Shown here one piece after another: positions 37,134-39,696 of a stretch of 39,696 nt of DNA. The stretch is from a virus: positions 1-39,696 of the IMG/VR virus record IMGVR_UViG_3300021378_000060, one strand, 5' to 3'. Each line of letters begins with the position of its first letter. The stretch's first letter is position 1. A program made the translations under genes and the position numbers. The notes under the pieces were generated by a model. The model was not told the origin of the DNA. It did not search any database and was given only the letters and a program-made list of their open reading frames with translations.

Positions 37134-37451
37134 ATGGCTAAAAGTATAGAGGTACTTGAAAACATCAAGACGATCTGCCGCAATGAATGGGGCAACGAAT
37201 CGGTGTATGAAGGACCGTCAGGCAAATATAAATGGGAAGTAGGCAGAGACACAGGCAATGGTATAATCAACGGCGTTGTACGTAAATTTGTTGCAGAAGA
37301 CAAAGACGGCAATGAGATTTACACAGTAGCAGGTAGTTTCAAAATCAATAACGACGGTGAAGTATCACGTTGGACAGGGTTACCGAGACGATTCCAAAAA
37401 GAAGCAAGTGAACTAGCAAAGTTAACAAACGGTCATACTAACGGAGACTAA
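37134..37451 (+). CDS. Conserved phage protein, 105 aa (162 aa from upstream ATG 36963)
   Basis: MAKSIEVLENIKTICRNEWG, then SGKYKWEVGRDTGNGIINGV and VAGSFKINNDGEVSRWTGLP; a small beta-rich protein I recall from marine T4-like phages starting at this MxKSIEVLE. ATG 37134 has AGGAGG and a nearby sigma70 promoter. The frame stays open upstream to ATG 36963 (also with AGGAG, behind a late promoter), which would add 57 low-complexity residues. The short start is preferred; the long form may be made late. The C-terminus reads KLTNGHTNGD. Confidence 0.78.
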   Translation: MAKSIEVLENIKTICRNEWGNESVYEGPSGKYKWEVGRDTGNGIINGVVRKFVAEDKDGNEIYTVAGSFKINNDGEVSRWTGLPRRFQKEASELAKLTNGHTNGD

Positions 37452-37452
37452 A

Positions 37453-37647
37453 ATGCAGTTTAAAGAGGCTTGTTGGAGAATGCCCAAGGAGGACCGTATG
37501 GCACTTTGGATGAAACGAATAGAAAGTGTTGACACAGTGCTTGAAACAGCAAACACAGGATGGCAACTAAACTATTGGGGAAGTGTTCGAAGACAACTTG
37601 TATATCAACTATCACTGTTAAGCAACGATAAAGTTTATGAAAAATAA
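37453..37647 (+). CDS. Hypothetical protein, 64 aa
   Basis: MQFKEACWRMPKEDRMALWM then KRIESVDTVLETANTGWQLN; small helical protein rich in Trp and Met. It starts one base after the previous stop and overlaps the glucosaminidase gene by 11 bp, so it is part of that operon. Function unknown. Confidence 0.72.
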   Translation: MQFKEACWRMPKEDRMALWMKRIESVDTVLETANTGWQLNYWGSVRRQLVYQLSLLSNDKVYEK

Positions 37648-38284
37648 ATTTAAAAAGTTCTTACCAACCTTATTCAAGTACATAATAGTAATCACTATTA
37701 TTGGATTAGCGTATATATACGGAACTTGGCGTCCTAACGATATTGTAAAGAACAAGATCATTCACACAGTTGAAGCAGATGTAGTCGAAACTGCACACAG
37801 TTTTGGTTTACATGAACCTTCGTTCGAATACAATAATGACGAATCATTTATTTCATCGTTAAAAACTTGTATTGATTATATCAATTTTAAAACTGCACCA
37901 AGGCAACGAATACCAAGTGCTATTATAATAGGCATGGCAGGGATTGAATCCGCTTGGGGTACAAGTAGATTTGCAACAGAAGGCAATAATCTATTTGGAA
38001 TAAGAACATGGGATCCAGATGCACCACAACTCAAACCATTAGAAATTCCTGATGCTAGATTTGGAGTAAAGGTGTATAAAACAAAATGTTCTAGTGTACA
38101 GGATATGATTGATACAATTAATAACCATTCTGCATATAAAGACTTTCGTAGAGAAAGAGAAATACAATATGATAATGGAGATTGGGATTACCGAAGATTG
38201 TTAGAAAAACTAGATGCTTGGAGTACGAATTCAAAATATGCAGGTATAGTTTTTGATACAATTATAACTAGACAATTACCATAA
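37637..38284 (+). CDS. Membrane-anchored glucosaminidase (Bax-like), candidate endolysin, 215 aa
   Basis: N-terminal basic residues and one hydrophobic segment (residues about 9-29, LPTLFKYIIVITIIGLAYIY) form a signal anchor. The domain that follows matches the glucosaminidase/Bax fold: RIPSAIIIGMAGIESAWGTS with likely catalytic Glu104, FATEGNNLFGIRTW, then a C-terminal Tyr/Asp-rich part (DYRRLLEKLDAWSTNSKYAG). It should cleave glycan bonds of peptidoglycan in the periplasm. A signal-anchor-release endolysin is a plausible model; a role in host wall remodelling is the alternative. Confidence 0.85.
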   Translation: MKNKFKKFLPTLFKYIIVITIIGLAYIYGTWRPNDIVKNKIIHTVEADVVETAHSFGLHEPSFEYNNDESFISSLKTCIDYINFKTAPRQRIPSAIIIGMAGIESAWGTSRFATEGNNLFGIRTWDPDAPQLKPLEIPDARFGVKVYKTKCSSVQDMIDTINNHSAYKDFRREREIQYDNGDWDYRRLLEKLDAWSTNSKYAGIVFDTIITRQLP

Positions 38285-38304
38285 ATGGAGTTACAATAAC
38301 TATT

Positions 38305-38769
38305 ATGACAATGCATCTAGAAAGAGGGTTGACTACTCTCAACACAAAAAAACGTAAGTCTAAAAAAGTTACAGAAGCACAACTTAAAAAGTATGAAGTG
38401 CAATGGCGTCAGCATAACAAAGAAATGCGCCGTAAACATTTACATGCACATCAGTTTGAACAACTAGATGATTATATTGCTTATTGTAAAGGGCAATACA
38501 AACCAAAACGTAAGACAGAAACTGTGATGAACACACCTTGGCACTATAGTGGCCCAGTACGTAGAGAAACAGAAAACATTCCAAGTCTTGCATCAAAGGA
38601 AAGTTTTGCACCTGCTACTAGAAAAGAATCAATGCAATACACAGGTAAACGCAAACTTGTAGGTATTGCTATGATGCATAAAAGTAATCTTGTTCCTGTA
38701 TTTGCGGACGAAAATGATACAGACGGATCTAAACAAGCGACTGAGATCGCACAAATGAGGAGAAACTAA
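38305..38769 (+). CDS. Conserved phage protein, 154 aa
   Basis: MTMHLERGLTTLNTKKRKSK at the start (ATG 38311 is an alternative), a charged helix (QLKKYEVQWRQHNKEMRRKH), then a linker with TPWHYSGPVRRETENIPSLA. GKRKLVGIAMMHKSNLVPVF near the end resembles a short conserved segment of marine T4-like phage proteins. No ribosome site is clear. Function unknown. Confidence 0.72.
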   Translation: MTMHLERGLTTLNTKKRKSKKVTEAQLKKYEVQWRQHNKEMRRKHLHAHQFEQLDDYIAYCKGQYKPKRKTETVMNTPWHYSGPVRRETENIPSLASKESFAPATRKESMQYTGKRKLVGIAMMHKSNLVPVFADENDTDGSKQATEIAQMRRN

Positions 38770-39006
38770 ATGGCTGACCCAGCACTAAAGACATCAAAAC
38801 TAGCATATCAAATTCTAGGAGATGTAAAAAAGATATCACCCAAAGCAGGAGATGTTATTGTCGTAGAACATAAAATCCCGTTAGCAACAGGTGATAGAAT
38901 GAAAGTACAAAAACAATTTCAAAGTTTATTTCCAAATAATACTGTAGTAGTAATGCAGGCAGGAATGGAGATGAAATTAGTCGGAACTGGTGGAGGACAA
39001 GGTTAG
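38770..39006 (+). CDS. Hypothetical protein, 78 aa
   Basis: MADPALKTSKLAYQILGDVK then SPKAGDVIVVEHKIPLATGD and QSLFPNNTVVVMQAGMEMKL. A small alpha/beta domain is likely. It starts directly after the previous stop with an AGGAG site, and ends 94 bp before the lipoprotein. Function unknown. Confidence 0.72.
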   Translation: MADPALKTSKLAYQILGDVKKISPKAGDVIVVEHKIPLATGDRMKVQKQFQSLFPNNTVVVMQAGMEMKLVGTGGGQG

Positions 39007-39030
39007 GTTCATTTTGGTAAACTTAACCGT

Positions 39031-39058
39031 TGACAAAACCGGTAATGATGTTATTATG
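39031..39058 (+). promoter_or_regulatory. Sigma70-type promoter of the lipoprotein genes
   Basis: TTGACA, 16-bp spacer, TATTAT, about 45 bp before ATG 39100, with an AAGGAGG site between. Confidence 0.65.
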
Positions 39059-39099
39059 TATATATAGGCTAAACAAACAGGCTAACAAAGGAGGCAATA

Positions 39100-39588
39100 A
39101 TGAAAGGCTTATTTAAAATCGCAGTTGCAGGAGTAATTGCAAGTACACTTGGTGCTTGTTCAAGTATGACTACAATCGCAGAACGAGACACATATGCACA
39201 ACCTAAATGGTATGCGTCATGTGCCCAATCAGGAACCGAAGGATACTTTTGGTGGACTAAAGAGTATGCATATGCATGTGGGGCTGGTGAATCAATTTAC
39301 CAACAAGCCGCAGAAGAGCAGATGTATGCTATTGCAATGAATAATTTTGCAAAACGTATCAACGGTAATGTAAACTCAAAAACAGAACTTGAGTTTAAAA
39401 ACGATAGTAAATCAACAAGTACATTTATTTCGTATGTTGTAAAAGATACACCAATCACACAACACATCGAAGAAGATAGAGCAACTTATGTATACGCAGG
39501 TAAACAATATACTTTCGTAAAACTTAGAATGCCTAAAGATGTATTTGATAGTTTGGTAGCAGAGTCTAAGACACAGAGAACAGACTAA
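39100..39588 (+). CDS. Lipoprotein, 162 aa
   Basis: Signal peptide MKGLFKIAVAGVIASTLGAC with lipobox TLGAC (Cys20 lipidated), then a periplasmic domain with CAQSGTEGYFWWTKEYAYAC and a conserved-looking AxEEQMYAIAMNNFAKRING. It may be related to LPP20-type envelope lipoproteins, but this is uncertain. The sigma70 promoter suggests early or middle expression. Phage lipoproteins often block superinfection or alter the envelope. It overlaps the next lipoprotein by one base. Confidence 0.8.
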   Translation: MKGLFKIAVAGVIASTLGACSSMTTIAERDTYAQPKWYASCAQSGTEGYFWWTKEYAYACGAGESIYQQAAEEQMYAIAMNNFAKRINGNVNSKTELEFKNDSKSTSTFISYVVKDTPITQHIEEDRATYVYAGKQYTFVKLRMPKDVFDSLVAESKTQRTD

Positions 39589-39696
39589 TGAGGTACTTGG
39601 TAATCCTATTTGGATTAGCAGTTATGACAGGATGCTCAAGCACTCCTAAGATGGTAGTTGATCAATCACAGTATTGCCATACATCAAGTACGAAGA
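39588..39696 (+). CDS. Second lipoprotein, N-terminal part (cut by window end)
   Basis: MRYLVILFGLAVMTGCSSTP has a signal peptide and lipobox VMTGC (Cys16). The start overlaps the previous stop as TAATG. Only 36 residues are in the window. A pair of coupled lipoproteins suggests that they act together in the host envelope. Confidence 0.75.
   Translation, partial: MRYLVILFGLAVMTGCSSTPKMVVDQSQYCHTSSTK

Noticed and set aside
1-39696. tRNA genes, insertion sequences, integrase or attachment sites
   Set aside because: None recognised on reading; no cloverleaf with acceptor ends other than the tmRNA, and no transposase or integrase motifs.

Overview
The window is a stretch of a T4-like (Myoviridae-type, cyanophage/pelagiphage-like) marine phage genome. 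It is visibly AT-rich, densely packed, and mostly on the + strand. The phage assignment rests on T4-type late promoters (TATAAATA / TAAATA) in front of many genes, a PAAR spike tip, tail fibre and spike genes, NrdA/NrdB/glutaredoxin, an MGME1-like exonuclease, and many small proteins of the kind found in marine T4-like phages. Three features point to an alphaproteobacterial host: a circularly permuted two-piece tmRNA, DUF1127 proteins and PqqA. With the low GC this suggests SAR11 or a relative, which is an inference and not proven.

Layout. 1-1340: end of one virion-type gene, a small Cys-rich protein and a probable structural protein. 1379-7775: a compact late operon of four radical-SAM proteins (two or three with SPASM-like Cys clusters), a DUF3050 haem-oxygenase-like protein and translation initiation factor IF-1. 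7776-10440: small genes, a thermonuclease, and a 23-codon pqqA gene on the minus strand with its own promoter and terminator. 10481-11700: a five-gene minus-strand operon with two DUF1127 proteins and partner-like small proteins behind a GC-rich structured leader. 11807-16691: host-like metabolic genes: AlkB-type monooxygenase (with an apparent -1 frameshift start), IscU, PiT-type phosphate permease, PRPP synthetase and a class 3 lipase. 16766-24363: a probable capsid-interior block. Several of its proteins begin with short MR(I/L)xE-type N-termini followed by an L/I/V-x-E site, resembling capsid targeting sequences cut by a gp21-type protease. Two short, strongly terminated monocistronic genes in it share a duplicated leader element. 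24424-32082: MGME1-like nuclease, beta-helix tail spike, NrdA, NrdB, glutaredoxin, PAAR tip and small conserved genes. 32079-32854: a minus-strand operon of small genes. 32940-33580: split tmRNA with a protein gene in its intervening segment. 33617-39696: long repetitive tail fibre, small conserved genes, a membrane-anchored glucosaminidase (lysis) and two lipoproteins, the last cut by the window end.

How the genes fit together. Three themes recur. (1) Translation takeover: phage IF-1, phage tmRNA, and several genes whose ATG lies exactly at the predicted +1 of the promoter, implying leaderless mRNAs. (2) Fe-S and redox chemistry: four radical-SAM proteins, an IscU scaffold, a DUF3050 protein, AlkB and a PqqA precursor peptide. 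This resembles the logic of PQQ or RiPP maturation, but no bona fide pqqB-E set is visible. (3) Phosphate and nucleotide supply: PiT permease, DUF1127 proteins (linked to phosphate metabolism in Agrobacterium), PRPP synthetase and ribonucleotide reductase. No tRNA gene, insertion sequence or CRISPR array was recognised.
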